DNA of 64,000 nucleotides from Burkholderiaceae bacterium (lineage in GTDB: Bacteria > Pseudomonadota > Gammaproteobacteria > Burkholderiales > Burkholderiaceae_C): the NCBI GenBank assembly GCA_017992055.1, contig JAGOPK010000001.1, positions 62,001 through 126,000 on the forward strand, given 5' to 3'. Shown here in pieces: positions 1 to 8,042 of the stretch; position 1 is the first letter of the stretch, and every line of letters begins with the position of its first letter. The translations under genes and the position numbers were made by a program. Under the pieces are notes generated by a model. That model worked only from the letters and a program-made list of their open reading frames with translations. It searched no databases and was not told where the DNA came from.

Positions 1-1196
1 GCCTTCTGGCCGTAGACGCCCGACAGCCACTGCGCCCATTCGACGTTCTCCTGCTTCACGACGATGCCCACCTTGGCCAGCATGGCCGCGATGACCTCGC
101 CACCGGTGCGCGCATAACCGGGCGGCGGCAGGCTCAGCGTCAGGTTCAGCGGCGTCGTGATGCCGGCTTCCTTGAGCAGCGCGCGGGCCTTGTCGGGGTT
201 GTAGGCATTGACCGCGGTCAGGTCCACATAACCCACGGCACCGGGCACGTAGAAGCTGCCGATGGGCGTGCCAAAGCCGTCCACCGAGCCGTCGATCACC
301 GCCTTGCGGTCGATGGCCATGGCGATGGCGCGGCGCACGCGCACATCGTCCAGCGGCTTCTTCTTGTTGTTCATGGCCAGGATGGTCTTGGCGCGCGAGC
401 CGCCGATCAGCACCTGGAAGCGCTTGTCGGCCTTGAACTGCGCCAGGCTGCGCGCCGCGGCCACGCGCGGGAACAGGTCCACGTCGCCGGCCAGCAGCGA
501 GGCCACCTGGGCCGCGGTGTCGGCGATGAAGCGCATGCTCACGCGGCGCAGCCTGATGGCCTTGGCATCGCGGTGCCCGTCCCAGCGCGCCAGCACCAGG
601 GCCGAGCCCTTGTTCCAGCTCTCCAGCTTGTAGGGGCCACTGCCCACCGGCTGCGTGGCATTGCCGGCCGCGCTCTTGGGCTCGACGATGACGCCGGTGG
701 CCTGGCCGATCTGGAACAGGAAGTCGGGGTTGACGTTCTTCAGCGTGATCACCACCGTCAGGTCGTCGGTGGTGGCGATGTTGACGATGTTGGCGTAGAC
801 CGCCTTGTCCTTGTTCAAGCTGTCGGCCGCGGCGGCGCGCTCGAAGGACCATTTGACGGTCTGCGCATTCAGCGGCTCGCCGTTGTGGAACTTCACGCCC
901 GGGCGCAGCTTGAAGGCCCAGGTCTTGTTGTCCGGCGTCACGGTCCAGCTCTGCGCCAGCAGCGGCGCGATGTTGCTGTCGGCCTGGATCTTGGTCAGCG
1001 TCTCGAACACGTTGTACAGCACCACCTCGCCGATGGCCGAGGCGGCGCCGCTGGTCGGGTCCAGGCCCGGCGGCTCCAGCGCCATGGCCAGGGTCAGCGT
1101 GTCCTTTCTGCTGGACTGGGCCTGGGCCCAGCCCGGGGCCAGGCCCAGCGCCGCGGCGGCGGCGGGCAGGGTGATCGCGGTGCGGCGGCGCATCAT
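1..1196 (-). CDS. ABC transporter substrate-binding protein (family 5, peptide/nickel type), partial
   Basis: The reverse strand is open from an ATG at 1196 to the window edge, so only the N-terminal ~398 residues are seen. The protein begins MRRRTAITLPAAAAALGLAP, a signal peptide ending near AWAQAQ-like residues 22-26, and continues with the SBP_bac_5 pattern: an early LEPPGLDPTSG segment, SFERAAAADSL, and the FKLRPGVKFHNGEPL motif typical of DppA/OppA-type receptors. It would bind a peptide or similar solute in the periplasm for an ABC importer; the transporter partners, if linked, lie beyond the left edge. A second ATG at 1193 is equally possible. It is not closely similar by eye to the second receptor of this class in the window (58372-59949), though both belong to the same family. 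Substrate cannot be told from sequence. Confidence 0.9.
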   Translation of the reverse strand, partial: MMRRRTAITLPAAAAALGLAPGWAQAQSSRKDTLTLAMALEPPGLDPTSGAASAIGEVVLYNVFETLTKIQADSNIAPLLAQSWTVTPDNKTWAFKLRPGVKFHNGEPLNAQTVKWSFERAAAADSLNKDKAVYANIVNIATTDDLTVVITLKNVNPDFLFQIGQATGVIVEPKSAAGNATQPVGSGPYKLESWNKGSALVLARWDGHRDAKAIRLRRVSMRFIADTAAQVASLLAGDVDLFPRVAAARSLAQFKADKRFQVLIGGSRAKTILAMNNKKKPLDDVRVRRAIAMAIDRKAVIDGSVDGFGTPIGSFYVPGAVGYVDLTAVNAYNPDKARALLKEAGITTPLNLTLSLPPPGYARTGGEVIAAMLAKVGIVVKQENVEWAQWLSGVYGQK

Positions 1197-1367
1197 CGTC
1201 GGTCCTGTATGGCGTTGAACGGGGTCGGTGGGATGGGCCCATGGTAGCCAAGCCGGCGCCGCTGCCGGGCGGGGCCTTCTGCGATTTGCGCATCCGCTGC
1301 ATCGGCCAACGCACAATGCGGGCGCCGTGGCCGCTGCCGATTGCTGCCGACTGCCGCCGATTGCCCC

Positions 1368-2720
1368 ATGCCCGACCCGACGCTTCCCGTCCTGCCCCCC
1401 GACGATGGCCTGCGCGCCCTGCTGCACAACGAGGTCCATGCGCGGCCCAGCCCGCGGCTGCGCCTGCCGGCCCTGGTGCTGGCCCTGGCCGTGCGCCACG
1501 AGGTGCCGGGCGCGGCCGCCCGCCAGGCCGAGCTGGAGCATCTGCGTCGCCTGCCGGGCCAGGCCGGGCTGACCGAGCAGGACCTGGCGGCCAGCTTTCT
1601 GCGCCTGCGCTTTGCCGACCACACGCTGCACTGGGAGCGCCACACCGAGTTCAGCCGCTACCTGCTGATGCAGCCGCTGCCGGCCGGCGCCGACCTGCAG
1701 GCGGTGCAGCCCGAGCTCAGCGCCGGCCTGGTGCTGCCGCCGGGCTGGCTGGCGGCGGTGCCGGGGCGCACCGTGGCCGCGCTGCAGCTGGTGCTGCTGG
1801 AGCAGGCGCTGGACGATCCGGCCGCCTCGCTGGCTGCCGGCCAGGCCTGGCTGGGCGGCGGCAGCGTGGTGGCCTCGCTGATGGGCCGCGGCCACGGCGC
1901 CAGCGGGCGCGGCCATTCGCTGGTGGTCACCGACCTGCGGCTGCGCGACGACGGCTTCGAGCGCCTGCTGGTGCTGGCGCCGGCCGACACCAGCGCCACC
2001 CGCGCCGGCCGCGTCGCCCAGCGCCTGAGCGAGGTGGAGATCTACCGCCTGATGGCCTTGCGCGGCCTGCCGGTGGCCAAGTCGCTGTCGGCCCTGCTGG
2101 CCGACAGCGAGGCCGCGCTGGCGCAGATCACCGCGCGGCTGGAGTCGCGCCAGGGCAGCGAGGCCGAGTTGCTGGAGGCGCTGATCCACCTGGCGGCCCA
2201 GGTCGAGCGCACCACCGCCGAGCACCAGTACCGCTTTGCCGCCACCCAGGCCTATGCCACGCTGGTGGAGCAGCGCCTGGCCGAGCTGCGCGAGACGCCG
2301 ATCCCCGGCACGCAGACGCTGGGCGAGTTCATGCAGCGCCGGCTGTCGCCGGCCATGGCCACGGTGGCCGCCACCGAGCGCCGCCTGGCCTCGCTGAGCC
2401 AGCGCATCGCCCGCGCCAGCGCCCTGCTGCGCACCCGCGTGGACATCACCCGCGAGACGCAGAACCAGCAGCTGCTGGCCAAGCTGACCGAGGGCCAGGC
2501 ACTGCAGCTGAAGCTGCAGAGCACGGTGGAAGGCCTGTCCATCGCCGCCATCAGCTACTACGTCATCAGCCTGCTGCTGTACGGCGCCAAGGCGGCCAAG
2601 CTGGCCGGCCTGCCGATCCAGCCCGAGCTGGCCGCCGGCCTGGCCGTGCCGCTGGTGGTGTGGGGCGTGTGGCGCGCCACGCGGCGCATCCACGACCGGC
2701 TGCTGGGCGCCGGCCACTGA
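1368..2720 (+). CDS. DUF3422 family membrane-anchored protein
   Basis: A 450-residue protein whose N-terminus carries the LHNEVHARPSPRL signature of the DUF3422 family, a poorly characterised group common in proteobacteria. The body is soluble and probably helical, with a charged region near residues 230-370 that looks coiled-coil prone. Two hydrophobic segments close the protein (about residues 395-415 and 422-440), so it is likely a cytoplasmic domain tethered to the inner membrane by a C-terminal hairpin. An upstream in-frame ATG at 1341 exists, but the family normally starts just before the LHNEVHARP motif, which favours 1368. It stands alone, facing the convergent thioredoxin gene. Function unknown; no role in sulfur metabolism can be inferred. 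Confidence 0.88.
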   Translation: MPDPTLPVLPPDDGLRALLHNEVHARPSPRLRLPALVLALAVRHEVPGAAARQAELEHLRRLPGQAGLTEQDLAASFLRLRFADHTLHWERHTEFSRYLLMQPLPAGADLQAVQPELSAGLVLPPGWLAAVPGRTVAALQLVLLEQALDDPAASLAAGQAWLGGGSVVASLMGRGHGASGRGHSLVVTDLRLRDDGFERLLVLAPADTSATRAGRVAQRLSEVEIYRLMALRGLPVAKSLSALLADSEAALAQITARLESRQGSEAELLEALIHLAAQVERTTAEHQYRFAATQAYATLVEQRLAELRETPIPGTQTLGEFMQRRLSPAMATVAATERRLASLSQRIARASALLRTRVDITRETQNQQLLAKLTEGQALQLKLQSTVEGLSIAAISYYVISLLLYGAKAAKLAGLPIQPELAAGLAVPLVVWGVWRATRRIHDRLLGAGH

Positions 2721-2736
2721 GGCCGGTGCCGCTGCG

Positions 2737-3102
2737 TCAGTCCGGCAGCGGCTGCTGCGGCGCCAGCGCCAGCACCGCCTGGGCCATGCCCGCCGGCACC
2801 GGGCTGCCGGGCGCCAGCGCATCGTCGGCCAGCGCCTGCAGCAGGCGCTGCACCGCGCTCAGATGCGGCAGCACCGGGCCGTAGAAGCGCGGCCGGCCGG
2901 CCTGCAGCAGCAGCAGCGTCGGAAAGGTCTCGATGTCCAGCGCACCCTCGCCCAGCGCATCGCTGTGCTCCTCGATGTCGATCCAGGCCAGGCGCAGGCC
3001 GGGGCGCTGGCCGGCCAGCGTGGCCAGCGTGGCGCGGTAGGCATCGCAGGTGGTGCACCAGCCGGCGCACAGGCAGGCCAGCAGCAGGTCGTGATCGTCC
3101 AT
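2737..3102 (-). CDS. thioredoxin-family protein, cytoplasmic
   Basis: A 121-residue thioredoxin fold protein with the redox motif WCTTC (C16-C19) and the cis-proline region FPTLLL further on. No signal peptide is present, so it should act in the cytoplasm as a disulfide or persulfide reductase. C10 and C12 lie just before the active site and are unusual extra cysteines. A longer frame reaches back to 3198, but that part overlaps the upstream gene in another frame and the fold begins at 3102. It lies 28 nt downstream of the TDT exporter gene on the same strand, which indicates co-transcription from the operator-bearing promoter near 4178-4206. This placement suggests a role in sulfur handling rather than general housekeeping; that is inference. 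Confidence 0.85.
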   Translation of the reverse strand: MDDHDLLLACLCAGWCTTCDAYRATLATLAGQRPGLRLAWIDIEEHSDALGEGALDIETFPTLLLLQAGRPRFYGPVLPHLSAVQRLLQALADDALAPGSPVPAGMAQAVLALAPQQPLPD

Positions 3103-3130
3103 GGCGGCAGTCTGCCAGCCCCGGCACGGC

Positions 3131-4153
3131 TCAGGGCGCGGCCGGCACGATGGCCGCCACCGGCTCGGGCGCCAGCAGCGTGCCGTCGCGCAGGCCACGC
3201 ACGGTGGCCAGCAGCAGGCCCAGGATCACCAGGCTGGCCAGGGCCAGCAGCAGCGGGCCCAGCACCGCCAGCAGGCCGCCCGGCGTGGCCAGGCGCAGCG
3301 TCAGCGCCGCCAGCGCGGCCAGCGGAAAGCTCAGGCCCCAGTGCGTCAGCGCAAACGGCTGGTTGCGGATGCGCGGCGCCAGCAGCGCCACCCAGGCGGC
3401 GCAGAACAGCGCCATGCCCCACAGCATCCAGCCCAGCAGCAGCGGCGCGCCCAACTGCAGCGCCGACAGGCCGATCACCGCCGGCGGCGCGATGGCGATG
3501 AAGCTGGTGGGCAGCAGGCGCTCGGGCCACAGCCCCTGCTGGGCGATGCGCACCACCAGCAGCACCAGCACCACCGGCCAGAACATCAGGCCGATGCCGA
3601 ACTGCGCCGCCGCCCAGTCGGCCTGGCCCAGCGGCACGCCGGCCAGCGGCAGCAGCACATTGCCGACGATGGGCATGAACAGCGCCGGCGTCACGCCGGC
3701 CCAACTCAGCCCGCCCGCCGCGCCGCCGGCCGCACCGCCGGCCGTCGCTGGCCGCCACCAGCGGCCCAGCACCCACAGCGTGACCCACAGCTGGCCCAGC
3801 GCGCCGGCCCACCACAGCGCGCGCGCCGGGGCCGAGGCGCCGAACAGCACCACCGCCACCGTGGCCAGCAGGATCAGCGAGATCGGCAGCGCGGCGATGA
3901 AGGCATGGCGCACCGGATGGCGCCGGTCCTCGGCCCAGGCCTCGGGATGGCGCTGCCAGCGCAGCAGCGAGGCCGCGGCCAGCAGCACGAACACCACCGC
4001 CGCCAGGCCGCCCAGCACCAGGGCGATGGCGCCGGCCATCTCGCCCATCAGCGGCTGGGCGCGGTGCCAGGCCAGGGCCAGACCGGACAGGCCCATGACC
4101 AGGGCATACCAGCCGGGCAGCAGGTACTTCAGCGGATGGGCGTGGGCGGTCAT
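3131..4153 (-). CDS. TDT/SLAC1-family membrane transporter, candidate sulfite exporter
   Basis: A 340-residue protein made almost entirely of hydrophobic helices (about ten), starting MTAHAHPLKYLLPGWYALVM, with the layout of the tellurite-resistance/dicarboxylate transporter (TDT, SLAC1) family. Members of this family include the fungal sulfite pump Ssu1 and plant anion channels. Next to a complete sox cluster, which can generate sulfite and sulfate, export of sulfite or a related anion is a reasonable guess, but malate/C4-acid transport is also possible. The start at 4153 was chosen because upstream frame extensions run through the promoter. A CsoR-type palindrome lies between its -35 and -10 boxes. 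It is followed by a cytoplasmic thioredoxin gene in the same operon. Confidence 0.82.
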   Translation of the reverse strand: MTAHAHPLKYLLPGWYALVMGLSGLALAWHRAQPLMGEMAGAIALVLGGLAAVVFVLLAAASLLRWQRHPEAWAEDRRHPVRHAFIAALPISLILLATVAVVLFGASAPARALWWAGALGQLWVTLWVLGRWWRPATAGGAAGGAAGGLSWAGVTPALFMPIVGNVLLPLAGVPLGQADWAAAQFGIGLMFWPVVLVLLVVRIAQQGLWPERLLPTSFIAIAPPAVIGLSALQLGAPLLLGWMLWGMALFCAAWVALLAPRIRNQPFALTHWGLSFPLAALAALTLRLATPGGLLAVLGPLLLALASLVILGLLLATVRGLRDGTLLAPEPVAAIVPAAP

Positions 4154-4177
4154 GGCGGGGCTCGTCAGGTCAAGGTT

Positions 4178-4206
4178 CTGATACCCATCATGGTATCTTG
4201 AGGCAA
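4178..4206 (-). promoter_or_regulatory. promoter with CsoR-type operator for the TDT-thioredoxin operon
   Basis: Reading leftward, TTGCCT (4206-4201) and TATCAG (4183-4178) are separated by 17 nt and form a plausible sigma-70 promoter for the gene starting at 4153. The palindrome GATACCCATCATGGTATC (4180-4197) fills the spacer and overlaps the -10 box, an arrangement expected of a repressor site. The GATACC/GGTATC half-sites recur at the RND promoter (11360-11403). The CsoR-family protein at 16132 is the natural candidate to bind here; this is inference. Confidence 0.6.
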
Positions 4207-4241
4207 GCGGGCCAGGGCAGCGTCGCCGGCTTGCGCCCAGC

Positions 4242-4258
4242 ATACCGTTAGGGGTTTG
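4242..4258 (+). promoter_or_regulatory. degenerate CsoR-type operator upstream of arsR-soxCD
   Basis: The sequence ATACCGTTAGGGGTTTG matches 13 of 17 positions of the first RND operator (11361-11377). It lies about 65 nt before the arsR start at 4323, in the only non-coding stretch between the TDT and arsR genes. The rest of this intergenic region holds an A+T-rich promoter-like block at about 4286-4310 (TAATAT and TTATAT boxes). The match is imperfect in its right half, so binding is less sure than at the other sites. Confidence 0.4.
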
Positions 4259-4322
4259 TACCAGCTTCGTGTCAGTCTTGCGGGCTCTAATATTTGTTTG
4301 TGCTTATATCTAGATTGGACGA

Positions 4323-4658
4323 ATGACCAAGCCCGTGCCCAGCGACGCGCCCGACAGCGACGGCGTGTTCACCGCGGCGGCTGAGTTGTTCGGCCTGCTG
4401 TCGACGCCGGTGCGGCTGCGCATCGTCGTCGCCCTCGGCGAAGGAGAACTGAACGTGAGTCAGCTGCTGGAACGGGTGGACGCCACCCAGCCCAACCTGT
4501 CGCAGCACCTGGCCACGCTGTACCGCAGCGGGCTGCTGGCGCGTCGGCGCCTGGGCGCCCAGGTGCTCTACCGCCTGGCCGGCGACCGTGCGCGCATGTT
4601 GTGCGACGCGGTGCTGGCCGAGCACGACGCCGCCAGCGGCGCGACCCGCGGGCGCTGA
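4323..4658 (+). CDS. ArsR-family transcriptional regulator (single-cysteine paralog)
   Basis: A 111-residue winged-helix protein with the ArsR core: AELFGLLSTPVRLRIVVAL, then the recognition helix region QPNLSQHLATLYRSGLLARRR. It is a close paralog of the regulator at 16886-17248. ArsR proteins of sulfur oxidisers (SoxR, SqrR, BigR) sense persulfides through two cysteines. Here only C94 remains, and the position equivalent to C36 of the other paralog is glycine (G39). It therefore either senses differently or no longer senses. It is followed 38 nt later by soxC and is probably the first gene of the sox operon, consistent with autoregulation. The Shine-Dalgarno sequence is weak. Confidence 0.88.
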   Translation: MTKPVPSDAPDSDGVFTAAAELFGLLSTPVRLRIVVALGEGELNVSQLLERVDATQPNLSQHLATLYRSGLLARRRLGAQVLYRLAGDRARMLCDAVLAEHDAASGATRGR

Positions 4659-4696
4659 AGCGCCCATCCCGCCCCATCCTGCCCCGAGGAGACCCC

Positions 4697-6082
4697 GTGT
4701 CCACGGATCCCCATCGCAGCGGCCGCCTGCTCAAGGCGCCCGAGAACTTCATCGACGCCGACGGCGTGCGCACGGTGTTTGCCGAGGCCAAGGCTGGCCG
4801 GCGCGACTTCATCCGCCGTGCCTTTGCCGGCGCCGCCGGTGCGGCCGCGGTGGCTGCCGCGCCGCGTGCCCTGGCCCAGGCCAATCCGGTGCCGGCCGAA
4901 GGCGGCGACCCGGCCATCCTGAACCTGCCGGCCCACACCACCGGCCTGGGCCAGCCGGTGGCCAGCGACGGCTATGGCCGGCCGTCGAAGTACGAGGCCA
5001 ATGTGCAGCGCCGCCAGAGCCCGGGGCTGACGCAGACGGCCCAGTCCAGCGTGTCGTTCGCGCCGCTGCAAAGCCTGTTCGGCATCGTCACGCCCAGCGG
5101 CCTGCACTTCGAGCGCCACCACCAGGGCTGGTGGGACATCGACCCCAGCCAGCACCGGCTGATGCTCAACGGCAGCGATGCCCGCCTGATGAAGACGCCC
5201 AAGGTCTTCACGATGGACGAGATCATGCGCCTGCCGGCGGTGAGCCGCTTCCACTTCATCGAGTGCGGCGCCAACTCGGGCATGGAGTGGGGCAATGTGG
5301 CCGTGCCCACGGTGCAGTACACGCACGGCATGCTCAGCTGCAGCGAGTTCACCGGCGTGCCGCTGCGCCTGCTGCTCGACCAGTGCGGCGTGGACTACAA
5401 GCGCGCGCGCTATGTGCTGGCCGAAGGCGCCGACGGCTCCAGCATGACGCGCACCGTGCCGATGGAGCTGGTGGAAAGCGGCGAGGTCCTCGTCGCCTAC
5501 GGCCAGAACGGCGAGATGCTGCGGCCCGAGAACGGCTATCCGCTGCGCCTGGTGGTGCCGGGCGTGCAGGGCGTCAGCTGGGTCAAGTACCTGCGCCGCA
5601 TCGAGGTCGGCGACCAGCCCTGGGCCAGCAAGGACGAGGCCATCCACTATGTGGACCTGATGCCCGATGGCCGCCACCGCCAGTACAGCAGCCTGCAGGA
5701 GTGCAAGAGCGCCATCACCACGCCCTCGGGCGGCCAGGTGCTGCTGGACCGCGGCTTCTACAACATCAGCGGCCTGGCCTGGAGCGGGCGCGGCAAGGTG
5801 CGCAAGGTCGACGTGTCGGTGGACGGCGGCCGCAACTGGCGGCCGGCGCGGCTGGAGACGCCGGTGCTGAGCAAGGCGCTGACGCGTTTCAACATCGACT
5901 GGGTGTGGGACGGTAGGCCGGCCATCGTGCAGAGCCGCGCCACCGACGACACCGGTTATGTGCAGCCCAGCTACCGCCAGCTGCGCGCGGTGCGCGGCAC
6001 GCGCTCGATTTACCACAACAACGCCATCCAGTCCTGGCTGGTGCAGGAGAACGGCGAGGTGAAGAATGTCCAGCTGTCGTGA
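4697..6082 (+). CDS. soxC: SoxC, sulfur dehydrogenase molybdenum subunit
   Basis: SoxC is the molybdenum-cofactor subunit of Sox(CD)2, which oxidises the sulfane sulfur bound to SoxY in the periplasm. The 461-residue protein has a Tat signal (RRDFIRRAF, arginines 35-36), the sulfite-oxidase-family cofactor cysteine in FIECGANSG (C190), and the C-terminal dimerisation domain (SGLAWSGRGKVRKVDVSVDGG). Start: a GTG at 4697 preceded by GAGGAG with 5-nt spacing; upstream extension is unsupported. soxD begins 17 nt before its stop, so the two subunits are translationally coupled. Presence of soxCD predicts complete oxidation of thiosulfate to sulfate without stored sulfur globules. Confidence 0.96.
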   Translation: MSTDPHRSGRLLKAPENFIDADGVRTVFAEAKAGRRDFIRRAFAGAAGAAAVAAAPRALAQANPVPAEGGDPAILNLPAHTTGLGQPVASDGYGRPSKYEANVQRRQSPGLTQTAQSSVSFAPLQSLFGIVTPSGLHFERHHQGWWDIDPSQHRLMLNGSDARLMKTPKVFTMDEIMRLPAVSRFHFIECGANSGMEWGNVAVPTVQYTHGMLSCSEFTGVPLRLLLDQCGVDYKRARYVLAEGADGSSMTRTVPMELVESGEVLVAYGQNGEMLRPENGYPLRLVVPGVQGVSWVKYLRRIEVGDQPWASKDEAIHYVDLMPDGRHRQYSSLQECKSAITTPSGGQVLLDRGFYNISGLAWSGRGKVRKVDVSVDGGRNWRPARLETPVLSKALTRFNIDWVWDGRPAIVQSRATDDTGYVQPSYRQLRAVRGTRSIYHNNAIQSWLVQENGEVKNVQLS

Positions 6083-7166
6083 CACCGTGCTGCGCCTGGG
6101 CGCCGCGGCGCTGACCGCCGCCGCCCTGCTGGCCGCGGCCGGCAGCAGCTTTGCGCAGCCTCTGCCCGGCATCGGCCGGCCGGCCACGCCCAAGGAACTG
6201 GCGGCCTGGGACATCGACGTGCGCCCCGACTTCAAGGGCCTGCCCAAGGGCGCCGGCTCGGTGGCCCAGGGCCAGCAGGTCTGGGAGGCCAAGTGCGCCA
6301 GCTGCCACGGCATCTTCGGCGAGAGCAACGAGGTGTTCTCGCCGCTGGTCGGCGGCACCAGCGCCGACGATGTGAAGACCGGCCGCGTCGCCAAGCTGCT
6401 GGACAACGGCTTTCCCGGCCGCACCACGCTGATGAAGGTGGCCACGCTGTCCACGCTGTGGGACTACATCCACCGCGCCATGCCCTGGAATGCGCCCAAG
6501 AGCCTGAGCGCCGACGAGGTGTATGCGGTGACGGCCTTTCTGCTCAACCTGGGCGGCGTGGTGCCCGACGACTTCGTGCTGTCGGACCAGAGCATGGCCC
6601 AGGCCCAGGCGCGCCTGCCCAACCGCCACGGCATGCGCACCGACCATGGCCTGTGGCCCGGCAAGGGCCTGGGCAACGGCGGCCGGCCCGACGTCAAGGC
6701 CGTGGCCTGCATGACGGACTGCGCGGTCGAGCCCCGTGTCGCCTCGATGCTGCCGGACTTTGCCCGCAATGCCCATGGCAACCTGGCCGAGCAGAACCGC
6801 CTGGTCGGCGCCCAGCGCGGCGCCGACACCACGCGGCCGGCCGGCGCGGCGCCGGCGGCAGCGGCGGCGGCCCCGGCCGCGGTCGCAGTCGCCAAGGCCA
6901 GCCCCGAGAGCGCGGCGGTGCAGGCCCTGCTGGCCCGGCACAGCTGCACCGCCTGCCATGCCGACGCGACCAAGCTGGTCGGCCCCAGCTTCAGGGACAT
7001 CGTCGCCAAGCACGGCGCGCGCGGCGATGCCCCGGCCTATCTGAGCGCCAAGATCAAGGCCGGCGGCAGCGGCGTCTGGGGGACGGTCCCGATGCCGCCG
7101 CAGAGCTTGTCCGACGAAGATGCCCGGGCCATTGCCAGCTGGCTGGCCGCCGGGGCGCGCAAGTGA
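6066..7166 (+). CDS. soxD: SoxD, di-haem cytochrome c subunit of sulfur dehydrogenase
   Basis: SoxD carries electrons from the SoxC molybdenum centre to the respiratory chain. The 366-residue precursor has a signal peptide (to about residue 31, SSFAQ) and two haem c motifs, CASCH (77-81) and CTACH (294-298), separated by an alanine-rich linker around residues 250-275. Its first 17 nt overlap the end of soxC. The next gene, soxY, follows after 35 nt. Nothing in the sequence suggests loss of function. Confidence 0.95.
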   Translation: MSSCRDTVLRLGAAALTAAALLAAAGSSFAQPLPGIGRPATPKELAAWDIDVRPDFKGLPKGAGSVAQGQQVWEAKCASCHGIFGESNEVFSPLVGGTSADDVKTGRVAKLLDNGFPGRTTLMKVATLSTLWDYIHRAMPWNAPKSLSADEVYAVTAFLLNLGGVVPDDFVLSDQSMAQAQARLPNRHGMRTDHGLWPGKGLGNGGRPDVKAVACMTDCAVEPRVASMLPDFARNAHGNLAEQNRLVGAQRGADTTRPAGAAPAAAAAAPAAVAVAKASPESAAVQALLARHSCTACHADATKLVGPSFRDIVAKHGARGDAPAYLSAKIKAGGSGVWGTVPMPPQSLSDEDARAIASWLAAGARK

Positions 7167-7201
7167 CAACAATCCACACCTTGTCCGAAGGAGAACCGAA
7201 G

Positions 7202-7660
7202 ATGCACACCCGTCGCCAACTGCTGCAGCGCAGCGCCGCCGTGGCCGGCCTGCTGGGCGGGCTGGGCCTGCTGCCCGAGGCCGCCCAGGCTGCCTGGAAC
7301 AACGCCGCCTTCGACGCCAAGACCCTGGCCGAGCTGGCCAAGGCCCTGGGCGTCTCGGCCCCGGTCGAGAGCAAGGACGTGACCCTCACCGGCCCCGACA
7401 TCGCCGAGAACGGCGCCGTGGTGCCGGTGGGCTGCGCGTCCGCCGCCGCCGGCGTCAAGCGCCTGATGATCCTGGTCGAGAAGAACCCCAGCATGCTGTG
7501 CGGCCTCTTCGAGGTCAGCGACGCCGTCGAGGCCAACTTCTCCACCCGCGTGAAGATGGGCCAGTCGTCCAACGTCATGGCCGTGGCCGTGATGGCCGAT
7601 GGCAAGGTGCTGTACGCGCAAAAGGAAATCAAGGTCACGCTCGGCGGTTGCGGCGGGTGA
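7202..7660 (+). CDS. soxY: SoxY, sulfur-carrier subunit
   Basis: SoxY is the swinging-arm carrier on which thiosulfate and intermediates are bound covalently. The 152-residue precursor has a Tat-type signal (TRRQLLQRSAAVAG) and ends in the canonical GGCGG, with C150 as the sulfur-binding residue. The start at 7202 has AAGGAG upstream. A further internal cysteine pair (in VGCASAA and MLCGLF) is present, which is more than many SoxY have. soxZ follows at 44 nt. Confidence 0.96.
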   Translation: MHTRRQLLQRSAAVAGLLGGLGLLPEAAQAAWNNAAFDAKTLAELAKALGVSAPVESKDVTLTGPDIAENGAVVPVGCASAAAGVKRLMILVEKNPSMLCGLFEVSDAVEANFSTRVKMGQSSNVMAVAVMADGKVLYAQKEIKVTLGGCGG

Positions 7661-7704
7661 TCCCGGCCAGTCCAACCCATCGCCAACATTGAAGGAGAAA
7701 CGAC

Positions 7705-8016
7705 ATGGCAGACCCGATGCGCATCCGCGCCCAGGCCGCCGGTGACAAGGCCACCGTGCGCGTGCTGATGAGCCACGAGATGGAAACCGGCCAGCGCAAG
7801 GACTCGGCCGGCAAGACCATCCCGGCCTGGTTCATCCAGGAAGTCAGCGCCGCGCACAACGGCAAGACCGTGATGACCGCCCAGTGGGGCCCGTCGATCG
7901 CGAAGAACCCGTTCCTGCAGTTCAGCGTCAAGGGCGCCAAGGCCGGCGACAAGATCGCCATCAGCTGGATCGACAACAAGGGCGACAAGCGCACGGACGA
8001 GGCCACGGTCAGCTGA
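7705..8016 (+). CDS. soxZ: SoxZ, SoxY partner
   Basis: A 103-residue beta-sandwich protein without a signal peptide, as usual for SoxZ, which is exported together with SoxY by the Tat pathway as a heterodimer. The sequence MRIRAQAAGDKATVRVLMSH and the C-terminal ISWIDNKGDKRTDEA match the family. AAGGAGAAA precedes the ATG. The gene sits between soxY and soxA in the standard order. Confidence 0.95.
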   Translation: MADPMRIRAQAAGDKATVRVLMSHEMETGQRKDSAGKTIPAWFIQEVSAAHNGKTVMTAQWGPSIAKNPFLQFSVKGAKAGDKIAISWIDNKGDKRTDEATVS

Positions 8017-8042
8017 GCCCGGCCCACCGAGGAGACAAGCCC

